Shown: positions 1 through 11,169 of the stretch, piece by piece
How positions within the stretch are numbered: the first letter of the stretch is position 1
Layout: the number at the start of each line of letters is the position of its first letter
Origin: Pyropia yezoensis
Taxonomy: Eukaryota; Rhodophyta; Bangiophyceae; Bangiales; Bangiaceae
DNA: 64,000 bases
Direction: 5' to 3'
NCBI GenBank assembly: GCA_009829735.1
Contig: CM020620.1
Location: forward strand, 27,126,951-27,190,950
Program-made: the position numbers and the translations under genes
Notes under the pieces: generated by a model
What the model was told of the DNA's origin: nothing
The model's input: the letters and a program-made list of their open reading frames with translations, nothing else
Database searches by the model: none

Positions 1-330
1 CCGACGGCGATGCCGCCACCCAGCCGGCAGGATCAACTTGCACGCGCGCCATCGCTCGCGGGAGCGCCAGTCACGCGCGGGGGGCAAGTGAGGGAGGGGG
101 CGCCGCCGCCGACGGTGATGCCGCTCCCCTGATGGCAGGTGCAAGTTGCATGTGCGCTGTCGACCGTGGGCTCGTCAGCCGCGCTGGGGGAGCACGTGTG
201 GGAGGGGGCGCTATCGCCGACGGCGATGCCGCCACCCACACAGAAGGTGCAACATGCAGGCACGTCGTCCACAGTGGAAGCACCGCTTGCGCGGGGGGAG
301 CATGCACGGGGTGGGGCGACACGGCTCGCG
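1..330. repeat. ~110-bp tandem repeat, about three units, cut by window edge
   Basis: The phrase ccgacggcgatgccgccaccc starts at position 1, returns as a close variant near 109 and again at about 220, so the unit is about 110 bp. Each unit also carries a 'gggggag...gtggga' block. The array may continue left of the window. On the minus strand the repeat would encode a ~37-residue Cys/Gly/Ala-rich unit, because 111 bp keeps the frame. Confidence 0.6.
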
Positions 331-851
331 CGGAGGATACTTTCCAGACCGCACGCTAGAGTTGCAGGCCCGCCCCTCACAGAGGAACCGCCGGTTCTGC
401 GCGGCTGGGTCGCCGGCGCGCACGCGGCACCGGCGATTCCATCACCGTGCAAAAGTAGGGCAAGTCCATCAGCAGGGCTCCTACGCCTCTTCTTGCGCAT
501 TTCGCGTTGGTAGCAAGGGTTGCACTCGCCTCTTGGAACCCCATCCAAGTCGTTGTAAGTAGGGTTCCGGAGTCTTGATGTTGGTAGTGCTGCAACCGAC
601 AGGAGTAGGAGCTGGTCACGTGCGCGAGCCGGGTCGCCCTCGGCCGCTCGCTTCCACTCCTCGGCGGTGGCACAGTCATTCAAGAAGAACAGGGAACATC
701 GGCTACAGCAGAAAGCAAGCGCAGAGCCAGAAAAAACTTTCTTCATCTCCGAGGAAGAGAATACACGCCTGTTGGGATGTGTTAGATCAGCCCTTGCGTA
801 GAAAACATGCAGACTCATCGCTGAGAAGGAGAACAGTGGTTCACAACACAT
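33..851 (-). CDS. hypothetical protein with C-terminal ~37-residue repeats
   Basis: An open frame of about 270 codons runs on the minus strand from the ATG at 851 to a stop at 33. The N-terminal half is of mixed composition, with a Cys-rich stretch (FCCSRCSLFF) and a basic cluster after CNPCYQ (MRKKRRR). The C-terminal third is translated tandem repeat, with Cys pairs such as CCTFC and CTCH recurring about every 37 residues. I recognise no family. The frame could be accidental in GC-rich DNA, but the mixed composition of the first 130 residues and the in-frame repeat favour a real or formerly real gene. The start is uncertain because a GTG-initiated extension to 869 is also open. Confidence 0.3.
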   Translation of the reverse strand: MCCEPLFSFSAMSLHVFYARADLTHPNRRVFSSSEMKKVFSGSALAFCCSRCSLFFLNDCATAEEWKRAAEGDPARARDQLLLLSVAALPTSRLRNPTYNDLDGVPRGECNPCYQREMRKKRRRSPADGLALLLHGDGIAGAACAPATQPRRTGGSSVRGGPATLACGLESILRASRVAPPRACSPRASGASTVDDVPACCTFCVGGGIAVGDSAPSHTCSPSAADEPTVDSAHATCTCHQGSGITVGGGAPSLTCPPRVTGAPASDGARAS

Positions 852-869
852 AGCCAGAACGGCCTGCAC

Positions 870-2528
870 TCAAGGAACAGAATAGCCGTCACTAAGTGGG
901 CACATCACAGTGCTTGTCGGGGCGATGCACAGATAATTGGCAAGCGTACCTCTGTCCGTCGACCGGGGAATGCCCGTACTCATTGCGTCCCTGCATTCCG
1001 CGCGGAGGCAGTCCTCAAGAAGAAACGAGTCTGGAACTGACCACACAGGGAAGCGAATCCGCCAGTATGTCTGGATGCAGCCGCGGGTCACTGTCTTGGT
1101 CGCAGTGTCTGGAAGCGTCGCCGGACGCAGACACCCTGCCACGAATCGTTGACCGCTGCTGCGAGCAAGGATGGTTCACTTTCCACGATGACGGAAAGCG
1201 CGCGCGCCGGCACGCAACCGATTTGCGGGGGCCGCAGTTGATTTTGCCTTCTCCAGGCAGTCGCAGTTTCCATGGCCGTGCTGTAATGGGGCATCGTATT
1301 TTCGTCCGAGTTTCAATTCTAAAGAGCCACCTTGAGTAGACGTGCACATCCCGATGCAGGTCCCAGCGGCCCCCCTGTGCCGGGGGCTGCAGACAGACGC
1401 CCCCCCTCACTCCCCCCCGCACCACCCACGCCTGACCTCTCACGTCCTCCCCCCGCCCCCCCCCTCTCCCTGACACCCCTCCCCCGAGAAGTCGCTGCTG
1501 GACGCGCTCGCCGCCACGGTGCCTGGCGACCGTAGCGGCCGCCGACCCCCCCGGACCCCCGCAAACTCCCCCCCCCCCCCCCCCGCGTTGCTATCGACGG
1601 CGGTGGCGCAGGCATTTACCGCCACCACTCCCATGCCTAACGTCCCTGCCGCTGCACGCGGCTGCCGCTCAGGTGACTGGCGACGGTGGCGGCCGCGCTG
1701 GCTGGCGACGGGGGCGGCCGCCGACCCCCTTCACAGATCTGGGTGGCGGGGGGGGGGGGCGGGAGGCAGAGGGCAGCCACTGTCTATCGCCTCCGCAGCG
1801 ACCTTAGCCACAGAAGCTGGAACAGGGGGCGCACACGTGGTGGCGGATCGACGGGATTGGCCTCCAAAATTATACAAGAAGATTTTGTAAGTTTCTTCAA
1901 AGAACTCTTCTCCATTTAAGAAGTCTGTAAGACCCGGAGAGGTGTCATTTGTAAGTGCACATGAGCCCTGAAGTACGAGCACGACAGAGAGATGCTTCCA
2001 AGGTTCTTTATCGCATCCACCAACCATAGCGCGCACGTGTCTCCCCTCTTCGGACGTGTACATACTTCACAGACAGACAGCGTTGTCGCCTGAGACTTGG
2101 CATGCGGGAACAATACGTGAGAGTATCTGCCAGGACACTGGACCCTCCTGAGGCCTACGTCGCCGTTCACAATTTCTCGTGTGCGCACTGTGGTATAAAC
2201 TCGATCCTCTCAGACACGTGTCAATATCCCTCGGGGGAAAGAGACAGGTAACACAGAAAGGGGAACTACGAGAGTCGTATGCCTGTTGCCTCACGTGCCT
2301 GCTCGCAGAGCAAGCAGATACGCACGGTAGTGCACACGGGGAAGAGGAAAGCAAACTCGCAGTTGCCTTTTTCGTGAGGGCGCGGGCCAAGGGCACCTCG
2401 CTGTCCCTCTTAACGTGCATCTGGGGGAGCCTCGGCACGTTGACCAGGTAGCCCCCCCATACTTCCGAGTGGCCCCGACCCGAGTCTAGCCTCGTCAGGT
2501 CGGGGACCACTATCACTACTAATTCTAT
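870..2528. other. no recognisable gene; mixed and C-rich sequence
   Basis: Positions 870-1330 are of ordinary composition with no convincing coding frame. Positions 1340-1780 are long C/G homopolymer runs that open every frame by chance. From 1860 to 2528 the composition becomes balanced and nothing is recognised. Confidence 0.5.
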
Positions 2529-2999
2529 TCGTCGCAATAACCACTCGCACACACGGCACCCAAGTTGGGGCGGTGCGCAAGGGCTGCCTCCCGTGTCGGG
2601 GGAACCGGAAGAAGTGCAAGTCGCACACACGCTGTCCCTGTTGTGGGGCAATTCCCCCACTAACAAACAAGAAGATGGTGTGTGGGCCAACAGTTTCTTG
2701 GTCGGGACGGGGAAGCGAGGCCAAGCCCCGCTGTCCCTCCCCTTATCCCCCCAGGGTCCCCTCAGAATCTCGCCACTCGAAATCTCCCACCCCAGCACCT
2801 GCCCACCGGGCCACACGAAAATTCAAGACGATAAAATGCAAAAAACCCTCAAATCCACGTTGGATTTACTACTAAGCAAACTATCCCTAACCAAGGTAAT
2901 AGGGACCGAAGTGCATGGGGAGAAACGGGTCAGGCTAGTGGCCTTCCGCCCCTTGCATGGCACGTGTTGCCCCCCTACCTGGGGGTCAATACTGCCACA
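2529..2999 (-). mobile_element. solo LTR of the Ty3/gypsy family present at 19.7-29.2 kb
   Basis: About 471 bp aligns end to end with the LTRs of the intact element: the start tcgtcgcaataacc corresponds to tgtggcaaaaacc, followed by cacccaagttggggcggtg, ggtcgggacgggg, the cccagcacctgcccaccggg block and the end gggggtcaatactgccaca. No gag or pol flanks it, so it is a solo LTR. Substitutions, including in the terminal inverted dinucleotides, show it is older than the full element. Flanking 5-mers (tctat and gaggt) do not match, so no target duplication is preserved. Strand is given in the element's transcriptional sense. Confidence 0.85.
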
Positions 3000-5900
3000 G
3001 AGGTGTCTTTGTGCTCCGCCAAGACGGGGCGCCTTTGTCTCCTTGTGCATCTGCGAGAGGTCCACGAGGTGGAGAACGAGGATTAGGAATGTGTGTGGCG
3101 GTTGTGATTTGTGTGTACACGTGTCATAGAACAAATTCATTGAATTCTTGAAGTACAATAAAATTGGGTGGCTGGGCTCGTTCTCGGACGAGGTTCCGAG
3201 CCGCCGTGGCATCGCTGACGCCTTCGTCGCGGCCGCCCCCGCGGCTGCTAGAGCAGACACCGCTTCCGCAGCAGCACCAGCGCCGACGTCCCCATCGCCG
3301 CCACCGCAGCCACCGCCTGTTGATGGCTCCATACGGCAGTCGCCGGAGAGCCCACCTCAATAGCATGGTGCACATCAGCCACCTCCGCTGTCGACGCTCT
3401 CACAAGGAGGGGAGACCGGGTGAGAGTATTTTGGGGCGGGAGAGGGGGGAGGTGGAGCCCTTGGGCAGATGCTAGAGTGTAGCTCTGGTGACAGCGGTAC
3501 GCAGCGGCGTGCCCGCGCCATCATAGTCTGCTCACGGCCGCGGAGTGCCCGGCCGGTACAGTCGCTGCCACGCCGCCGCTGCTGCCGCGGCGGCCACCGC
3601 CTTCTGTGCGGCCGCCGCGGCCAGCCAATGCTGTATAATGGGAATAGGGGCGGGCTGGGAAGCGTCCACCGTGGTACAAGAGCTGAGATAGAGGAGCAGG
3701 AGTCGCAATATGCCGTGCGCTGTTGACGGGTGCATGCTGGATCCGTGTTTGCCACCGCCTCCGCCACCGCCCCCGCCGCCGCCGCCGCCGCCGCCGCCGC
3801 GCAAAGGGAAGGGGACGGGGTGAGGAGTGTGCAGAGTGGGAGAGAAGCGAGGGGAGGTGGCCAGGGGGGGCCCGCAGGCGAGGAAGAAGACATCTGAGGA
3901 GGGTAGCGACAGTCTTTTCTTTGCCAGACAGGTCCAAAACGGCGATTTCCGGTGATCCGGGGGGAGCCTCATTTGAGGCTCGAGGCCGCCTCACTTGAGG
4001 CTCAAATGCAGTATAATAGACACTAGGGAGCAGCGGGGGCCGCCCCCGCGGCCTGAACCACATTCGAAGAGTTCAGGCGTGGGCGGTCCCATAAGGGACG
4101 GGTGCGGGGGCGGGCCGCCGCCCCCGCCTCATTTGCTCTGAGAGAAATGGAAAGCGGGTGGTCGCAGAGGGGGGGGGACGCCAGGTGCCGTCAGGGTCGG
4201 ATGGGAATCGCCAGATCGGGTAGATAAATATATTTGAGTACTGCACGTGCTGGATTGGTTGTCCATTTTTCACACTTGTGACGATAGAAGTGCGGTATTC
4301 TTCCTGAACAGCGTCTCAAGACGCCTCTGAGATCGCAGGGGTGATCATGACCAGAGTGGACCGCTCCGCATAGGTGGCACGGGAGGCAGGACACGCCACG
4401 GCGGGGCCCAGTGGGGGTGGGGGCTGGAGCGGGGGCCACGACAATCTCTTTCATGTGCCCTCGGCAGTCAGCCAAGACTCTGTGGCGCAAGTCGTGCACT
4501 CGTCGCTTCCTAAGTCGCACTTGTGACCGTCATTTCAGCAACTCCAGTTAACAGTCAATATGCCGGTGCAGCAGTTGGCCAGCGCCGGCCCCGCGGCTGT
4601 GGCGAGCTTGTCTTTTAGCTTTGCGAGATTGGAATTATCTATCGGTAATGGGGCCGTTCGTCCGGTCGAGGCCCTGCAAGGAGAAGAGTTGGCGGCCGGC
4701 GAAGATTTACGCGAGACTTCAGCCCCAGAATTGGCGCTCGATGCGCAGCTAAGCTGTAGGGCTCTGCTCTTGGCGGCCGGTGCAGAGGCGGCGTGTGCAC
4801 CACGATGGCGTCGGGAGGGGCAGACCGCGGTGCAGGCGTGCACGACGGCTAATCAAATTCCGCGAAATGTGTGCATGCCCAAAGGTGCCGGAATGTCCGA
4901 AATTATGGAATGGGTTTTTCCGGGGCAGCTGTCGACGTGACGTCCGAGCGTCGGAGATCCCCGGGTATTGCGCTTCGGGTCCCTCAAGAGGACCTTCGAC
5001 GAAAGTGGTGGCATTGTGACGGGCAATGTGGTGTACACGCAGCTCTTGAGAGATACGGACGCGTGAACCGTGTATCAGATGACATGCGCTTTTCCATTTC
5101 TGTTCGCCTTTCACGCCATTTCCAGTACACTACGATTATGCACTTTCGTCGTTCGTGTTGGTGTACTTTTGCGCGGTTGAAGCACCGCTCTCGTTGGAGA
5201 TGTGCGGAATCTGAGGATCAGAAAAGCACTGTAAATTCTTCTCAGCTGTTTATTCGTGTGCTCCGTATTCTCCGGTTTGGAGACGCGCCCTACGTAATGA
5301 AATAAGTGTTGGACTGCGAGAGTGTGTGAAGCGATGGCTTTTGGTCCGAGGGTCGGAGAGCTAAATCCCTCCGCTAGATATACGAATGCTGGGTGCCCAC
5401 TGGAGGCGTCCAGCGAGCCACAAACGTTCGACACTCGACGCTCCCTCCGCATGAGGGCGGGGGAGCGGTGCCACGCGAGTCCACGGGATAGGCCCGTGGG
5501 CGGCTGTGTGCGTGAACTAACTACGGGATCAATGAGACTCGCGCCGAAAGGTGCCATTCGTCACAGACTTGCGAAGGGTGGCACGCCAATGTCCAATCAA
5601 ACATGTGATCGGTGGCACAAGTCCGCAGGTGCTCGGACAATTCCCGGACGCTCCCAATCCGGTCTTCAGGGTTGGGTCGACCTTCACTGTAAGCACTAAT
5701 ATCGTCGACCATATGCACATGTACAAGATTTGTATCTCGTGTACGGGCAGATTAGCATGACACGTTGTCAGTTCTTTAACACTCTGCCACGTGGTCGCAA
5801 GTCATCGTGAAGTAGGGATGAAACTGCGGTGAGCTTACATGACACAATACAATACACACTTAATTGTACCACAGACTTTTACAAAACCACCGTACTCACC

Positions 5901-7390
5901 CATTTTCACCCGCATGTCGTAGGCCATCATTGGTGCTTTTTCGTCCTTAGACACTCCCACCGCCCAAACGAACACTTCGTAAGAAATATGTGCACGTGCT
6001 CTGCCGCGTGCGGGTCACTCGAGTATATGAAATAGACCTGTAGGGAGCCCCTCCAATGAAAATAATAAGAATACCTATGGTGGGGGTAGGTGTGCAGTGG
6101 CACACGCCGTCCAGACAGAGGGGGCATCAACGCGACGCATGAGAAGGGCTTCCGCCTTTTCACCATCAAGGAGGACTGTCTGTTGGCTGGTCTTGATTCG
6201 CTCGAGTATTTCAGGAACACACATGGGGGAGGGGGGGGCGGCCTGCACGGACGCCGCTGGCTGCGGGTACACCGCGTGCACGCAGCCTGTGGGGTGTCAC
6301 ACCACGTACGTGCGGCAGGGGGCGGGGGGGGGGGAGAGGCGCGGCTTGCCACTGTGGGAGGCACCTCGGCAGTTGCCGCCGTTTCGCTTCGGTCTTCTCT
6401 TTTCTTATCTCCCTCGTGATGCGCGGCCGCGAGCGGCGCAGCGCGGTTTGACGATGGCGCGAGCGTGGGGAACATGCTGGGCGGGTAGTGAGGACGCAAT
6501 CGGAGAGGGACAGGACGGAAGGGCAAGCCCTCCACGCGTCGTCCACGCGGCGGCGGCTGTGGAGGCGGTGGCAGCGGCGGCCACTGTTGGGGGGGGGGGG
6601 GGGGGGGAAGGGGGTGTTCAGAGACCGGCGCCGGCAGGAGTGACACGGGGGGTGACTGGTGGCGGCTGTCGACGGAAGCGCACTGATGGACGCGCCGCGC
6701 AGGGGTGGATCAGCAGCGCGCGGATGTTGGGACTGGCGAGGGGGGGCTGTACAAAGAAGCACGGGGGGGCAGACGGGTGAGGGGCTGCGGCCGGGGATCG
6801 TTTGAATTGGAACCCGCCAAAGGGGGTCGTTGCCGCTCCTCCCCGTGTACACACGAGTCGACGCGCCCACTGTGCCTGGTTGCCCGCCCTGCTGCTGCCC
6901 CCCCCTTCCCCGGGCTACCCCCGCCCGCCACGCAGGCGCCCCGTCACGCCCACGGGCTGCCACGGTGGCAGCTGCGCCGCGCCAGCGCCGCTTCCACACA
7001 CCCGCGGGGGATGCGCGCACCCCGTAGGCCTCTTGCCGCGGCTGGCAATGGATGGTGTGGCGGCCGCCGCCGCGCGAGGCCGGTAGGGGGTCCCTGCTGA
7101 CACGGAAGGCCACGATGGTGCCCTCTCCTCTCCCCCAAATGCCCCCGACCCCACCCCGCCCCTCCCGCCCTCTCTCCCCCCCGAGCGCTTTCCCGCTCCC
7201 GCCTCCCCACTCCTCCCCCTCCGCTCCCGCCCGCCCCCCCGCTCCCGCCTCCCCGCTCCCCCCCCTCCGCTCCCGCCCGCCCCCTCGACACGCTCGCCGG
7301 GGGGGGTAGTGCGGCACACGGCGCAGCCGATGGCCGACGCTGCGGGCGGCCTGCGCCGTTGCTGCGGCGGGGGTCGCCCCGCAGGGCTGG
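3000..7390. other. low-complexity and unassigned DNA
   Basis: This stretch contains (CCG)n near 3750-3800, G and C homopolymers around 6225-6340, 6585-6610 and 7140-7310, and more balanced sequence at 4000-6100. Several frames of 100-450 codons exist but they overlap on both strands and consist of Pro/Arg/Ala/Gly from trinucleotide runs. The most ordinary-looking frame is 4560-4940 on the plus strand (126 codons), but it has no recognised domain. I support no gene here. Confidence 0.45.
3750..3801. repeat. (CCG)n microsatellite
   Basis: Nearly uninterrupted ccg/cgc triplets run through this interval. Equivalent tracts occur at about 9300-9380, 15425-15520, 16695-16745, 29405-29445 and 30810-30920, so GC trinucleotide expansion is a general property of this genome segment. 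Confidence 0.85.
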
Positions 7391-7401
7391 CACCAGCGCT
7401 G

Positions 7402-7407
7402 TATAAA
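7402..7407 (+). promoter_or_regulatory. candidate TATA box of the PAN-domain gene
   Basis: tataaa stands alone in an otherwise GC-saturated region, about 210 bp upstream of the ATG at 7616 and in the correct orientation. It is the only such match in the preceding kilobase. The assignment is positional only. Confidence 0.4.
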
Positions 7408-7615
7408 TGGGCGCTGGTGGGGGCGGGACACAGTGGGTGGAGTGGGACATGCAAGTCGCGGTCCCCTCCCGCGCGCGCCTGTGCCCCAAGTCACCCGACG
7501 GCCGCCCGACGGCCGTGGACGCATCCCCGCGTGGCGGTGGGGGCGTCCCGCCCCCCCCCCCCACCCCCCCAACTGTTCTCTCCCTTATTGAGCGCCTCCT
7601 TCCTGGTGGTGGAGG

Positions 7616-8746
7616 ATGGCCCCGTTCTGGCGGTGTGCGGCGGCTGTGCTAGTAGTGGCAGCCGCGGCGGTGGCGCGGGTGGCGGCGGAGGCGGGCGCGC
7701 CTCCCTTCCCCCCCCCCTCCGCCGCCGCGTGCGATCCGACCCTTGAATTTTCAGGGACAGACTACCGGGAAGCTAAAGACAACCCGGCGGTGGTGTACTA
7801 CCCCCCCGGCGCGATCGTGGACCTTGCCTGGCATGTCACCGCCGCGACCATCCCCCCCAGCCTGGTGCTCTACCGACGCCGCCGAGGGCAGGCATCGGCG
7901 GTGGCGGTGACGCCGTCCTACACACGCGGCGGGACCGAGTGGCCGCGGCAATGGCCCCTGCCGGAGCACCCCATGCAGTTCCGTCATGCCGTCGCCACCT
8001 GGACCGCCACCGACGCAGACGAGGGCGCGGAACTGTACGCAGAGGCGACCCTAACGTGCGGTGGCGGCGGCGGCGGCGGGTCTAGGAAGAATCGCACGCA
8101 GGTGCTCCGCTCGACGCCCACCCGCCTCGTGACCACCAGTCGCGGCCTGCCGACGGTGACTGGCGCGGCGCCGCTGTGCCCCGTGTCGGCGCGGGCGGCG
8201 CGGGTGGACCTGGCCGGGGTGCTCCTCAACGACGGCGCCGTGACGCGGCAGCCGTCGTGCGCCGCGTGCCGCGCCGCTTGCGTGCGCCTCCCCGGCTGTG
8301 CGGTGTGGGTATGGGGGGCGGCCCGCGGCGGCCGCCACCGGCAGTGCTGGCTAAAGGCCGCCAAGCTGGTCGGGGACCGCAACATCCGCGCCGGCGCCGC
8401 CGCCGTGCGTGTGCCCACCGGCGGCACCCCTTGGGCGGCGGGCACGATACCCGTCCGCGAGCGCCGCGCCACCTGCAGAGGAGATTACGGGGTGGACTTG
8501 GCAGGGGAGGTGCTGGTCGCGGGCGACACCCACCGGGTGGCCGACTGCGTCGCTTGTGCGGCCGCCTGCCGCGCGACGCCGAGGTGCAACGTGTGGGTGT
8601 ACGGGGCGGTGGGCTACCGCAGCGCCCGCCACCGGCAGTGCTGGCTGAAGCGGTCATGGTACCCGGTGCGGCCTAAGAACAACCCGGACGCGCGGCTGTG
8701 GGTGTCAGGGTCCTTCGATCCCCCCCGGCGACGGGCGCCGAGCTAA
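7616..8746 (+). CDS. secreted protein with two PAN/Apple-like Cys modules
   Basis: 376 codons, single exon. The N-terminus (MAPFWRCAAAVLVVAAAAVA) is a typical signal peptide with likely cleavage before about residue 30, so the product should be secreted or surface-exposed. Residues ~30-180 form an unassigned ectodomain segment. Two homologous modules follow, at ~187-250 and ~280-350. Each has a V-D-L-A-G start, a C-x-x-C-x-x-x-C helix, C-x-V-W-V-W/Y-G, and ends in RQCWLK. This matches the PAN/Apple fold, which mediates protein or carbohydrate binding. Many such genes are known in Porphyra. The ATG was chosen because it opens the signal peptide, and a TATA-like box lies ~210 bp upstream. The ligand cannot be inferred. 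An extracellular-matrix or cell-surface adhesion role is likely. Confidence 0.82.
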   Translation: MAPFWRCAAAVLVVAAAAVARVAAEAGAPPFPPPSAAACDPTLEFSGTDYREAKDNPAVVYYPPGAIVDLAWHVTAATIPPSLVLYRRRRGQASAVAVTPSYTRGGTEWPRQWPLPEHPMQFRHAVATWTATDADEGAELYAEATLTCGGGGGGGSRKNRTQVLRSTPTRLVTTSRGLPTVTGAAPLCPVSARAARVDLAGVLLNDGAVTRQPSCAACRAACVRLPGCAVWVWGAARGGRHRQCWLKAAKLVGDRNIRAGAAAVRVPTGGTPWAAGTIPVRERRATCRGDYGVDLAGEVLVAGDTHRVADCVACAAACRATPRCNVWVYGAVGYRSARHRQCWLKRSWYPVRPKNNPDARLWVSGSFDPPRRRAPS

Positions 8747-8810
8747 GGGGGATGGATGGAGGGAGGGGGTGAGGATTTGCAAAGGCATGCGTTCTCTGAG
8801 TCGCCTTCGA

Positions 8811-8832
8811 TTAAAGCAAGCTTTAATTAAAG
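8811..8832. terminator. AT-rich palindrome just downstream of the PAN gene
   Basis: ttaaag-caag-ctttaa (8811-8826) is a perfect 6-bp stem with a 4-nt loop, immediately followed by ttaaag. It lies 65 bp after the stop codon within a short AT-rich island in GC-rich DNA. It may mark the 3'-end or polyadenylation region. No canonical aataaa is present. Confidence 0.3.
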
Positions 8833-8995
8833 ACATTTTAGTTAATTGGCGATGTGTCGTATTCTATACCTCTTTTGACTTTGAACTAAATACATGGTAA
8901 CTTGTGCGGAGCTCCCCCCCCCGCCGGCGGAGCCCCTGCAGCCGCGCGCCAGGCGGCGGCCCACCCCCCCCCCCCCCCCACCGCCACAATCGCCG

Positions 8996-9920
8996 TCAAG
9001 GCGGCCACCGCCACGGCTCCTGGTCGAGATCCACCGGGATGGTGACGGCCAGGCGCTCGCGCCCGGTCCGCAGGGCCAACTTGAAGTCGACGACTTGCAC
9101 GTCTAAGCCATGCGCTGAGAAGGCGACATCACACCGCCTCATGCAAGCGGCGGCGCCCGGCCGGTTGATTAACACGTAGCCCAGCGCTAGGCCGGAGCAC
9201 TGCAGCTGGACGTCGGCGTCCGGAGTGGAGATTCCCAGGTCGAACACATGCAGGACGAAGGCGGCTGGCAGCGGCATCCGCAACCTTCCCCCCCCCCGCC
9301 CCCCCCCCGCGGCCGCCACCGCCGCCGCCGCCACCGCCGCCACCACCGCCACCACCACCGCCACCGCCACCACCGCTGCCGCCGCCAAGACGGTTACCGC
9401 CGCCGCCACCACCGGCAGGGCCGACGACACCTAGGGACGCCACAATCGCCGACGCGCGGGCGGCGAGCCAGGCGGCCTCGGCGGCGGCGGCGGCAGAGAC
9501 GGACGACGCCGCCGCGGCGGCGGTGGCGCGGGCGGTGGCCAGGCTGGTGGCGAATGGCGTGGCGGGGGGGGGGGGGGGCGGCGGCGGAGGCGGCAGCGGG
9601 GCGGGCACGGGTGTTGTCGCCGCCGCGGCGGCCGCGGCCCCCGCGCGCTCGGCGGCCTTGGCTTGCGGACGCGCATACGGGGCAGGGGCGGTCGCCGCGC
9701 TGCCACCGCTGCCGCCGCCGCCTCCGCCATCACCGTGGTTGTCGCTGGCACCGGTCCCATCGGCGGCGGCCGTGGATGCAGCAGCAGCGCCGGCGTAGGC
9801 GGTGGCAGGGGAAAGGCGCACCCCACCTGGCGGGAGGGGCGACTTCGGTCCTCCATTGCCACCCCGTGACCGTCGGTCTGTGCCCAGGATCTCGGTGATC
9901 GAGGTGGCCCGCCTCGGGGC
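8996..9920 (-). CDS. doubtful Gly/Ala-rich protein with a possible conserved C-terminal domain
   Basis: Two minus-strand frames meet in a Gly-rich tract. The upstream frame (about 9920 down to 9300) gives a Ser/Ala/Pro/Gly-rich segment with a helical Ala-rich block. The downstream frame (about 9300 to 8996) gives an ordinary-looking segment containing VLHVFDLGISTPDADVQLQC and FSAHGLDVQVVDFKLALRT, which resembles a beta-rich LEA_2/WHy-type domain only loosely. The frames differ, so an intron or an indel in the homopolymer tracts near 9295-9310 must be assumed. The 5' end runs into a MITE (9924-10125), so the true start may be lost or further upstream. I am sure of neither function nor structure. 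Confidence 0.3.
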
Positions 9921-9923
9921 ACT

Positions 9924-10125
9924 ACAGTCAGTATTGGGCATTGTCACGGCCCATGGCATGGCTGACACAACTGTATACCTTGCCCACCCCATTGCTATTT
10001 TTGGCAACAATCGACGCTTATCGCAGTGTGGAGGCCTCTGTAAGACCACGATCGCCGATCGATCGTGACTGGGTAATGTCACGCGCGTGACAATACTCAG
10101 TCAAACAATACCCAATACTGACTGT
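9924..10125. mobile_element. ~200-bp MITE with 21-bp terminal inverted repeats
   Basis: The left end acagtcagtattgggcattg and the right end (reverse complement of ...aatacccaatactgactgt) are inverted repeats of about 21 bp with one mismatch. The hexamer ggcact lies just outside both ends (9918-9923 and, after three bases, 10129-10134). Internally there are a gtcacgcgcgtgac palindrome (10078-10091) and clustered cgatcg. No coding capacity. Superfamily not assigned. Confidence 0.65.
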
Positions 10126-10134
10126 ATTGGCACT

Positions 10135-11160
10135 CGCCGGCGTGCGACGTGCTGGCAACTACCATTTCAATAAAACTCAAAGAAAGTGCATAAAAATCGA
10201 AGACAATTCCACCTGGACCGGAAGCGAACGGGCCGGCATCCAGTTGCTGCCAGATACTCCTTGCGGTGCCTATTTCACTCACTGTATGTTTTCTTTGCGG
10301 TTTACACTGCATCGCGTTGCATGCGCGGCTGCGTAGTCGCTGTCCCGCGTGACTTCGACGGATCTTTGGTGCTGGTGAAATGCAGACATCGTACTGCATA
10401 TGTTGCATTTCAAAAGGGGTTGAAATGCGTGAAAAACATGCAGCGAATTGCAGCGGTTCCGGTCTCCCACGATGTAGTACTACGCCACATATGCGCAGCG
10501 CATCACCGTTTAGGTATTCCCTGTTAAGAAAACAGGACCGATTCTGGCCATGCTCTTCTACGCGATTTCGCTAACATCAACGCGATGTTTCTGTGAAAAA
10601 TTAACACTCTTACCAGACCAATGCACCAATGAGAAAGAGAAGGCTCTCGGCACAGGGGCATCTTCATGGAAGGTTGAACAAATGAGATGCATTCGATGAC
10701 TGTTGCGAGAGCTCATTCCAGCATGTTCTCGCATCGCCAGTGTGACGGCTCATACGGTTCTCAAGTGCAATTGCCTAAACACTGACCTCAAGCGAGACGA
10801 TCGTCGGTTTCTTATTTGCGCTTCACGTGCGTGCTCTGCTGCTCCGTGCCCTTCCGGTCATACCAAGGGATGTCGCGACCAACGATCCCCCAACGTGTTG
10901 TGGGCACGAGACAAGAAATGGGGGGGAAAGCAGCTCCTATCATGCCTTGAGACACTTTTTTCGTGATAGCTCATTCTTAAATGTTTATTTAGATGATTCA
11001 AGCGGCTGCGGGGGGGGGCACAGCTCAATCATCGCCGCCAGACACGACACAGAAGCCGAGTCAACACTTTCCTTTTACGCGGGGAGGGATGCTACTTTGT
11101 TCCGTTCCGTATGTCACGCTGCAACGAGCGGCACGTCGCACTCGACCAATTGGCACGTCA
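10135..11160. other. no gene recognised; balanced composition
   Basis: Sequence of near-even composition with frames of at most ~125 codons and no recognisable motif. It separates the MITE from the pyrimidine-rich leader of the ataxin-2 gene. Confidence 0.5.
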
Positions 11161-11169
11161 GCTCCCACG

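Noticed and set aside
2067-2816. 249-codon minus-strand frame
   Set aside because: Its 3' half lies in the solo LTR; the same peptides recur in the LTRs near 20 kb, 28.9 kb and 53.3 kb, showing it is repeat sequence.
6211-7572. 453-codon minus-strand frame
   Set aside because: Composed of Pro/Arg/Gly/Ala from C- and G-runs, overlapped by equally open frames on both strands, with no domain.
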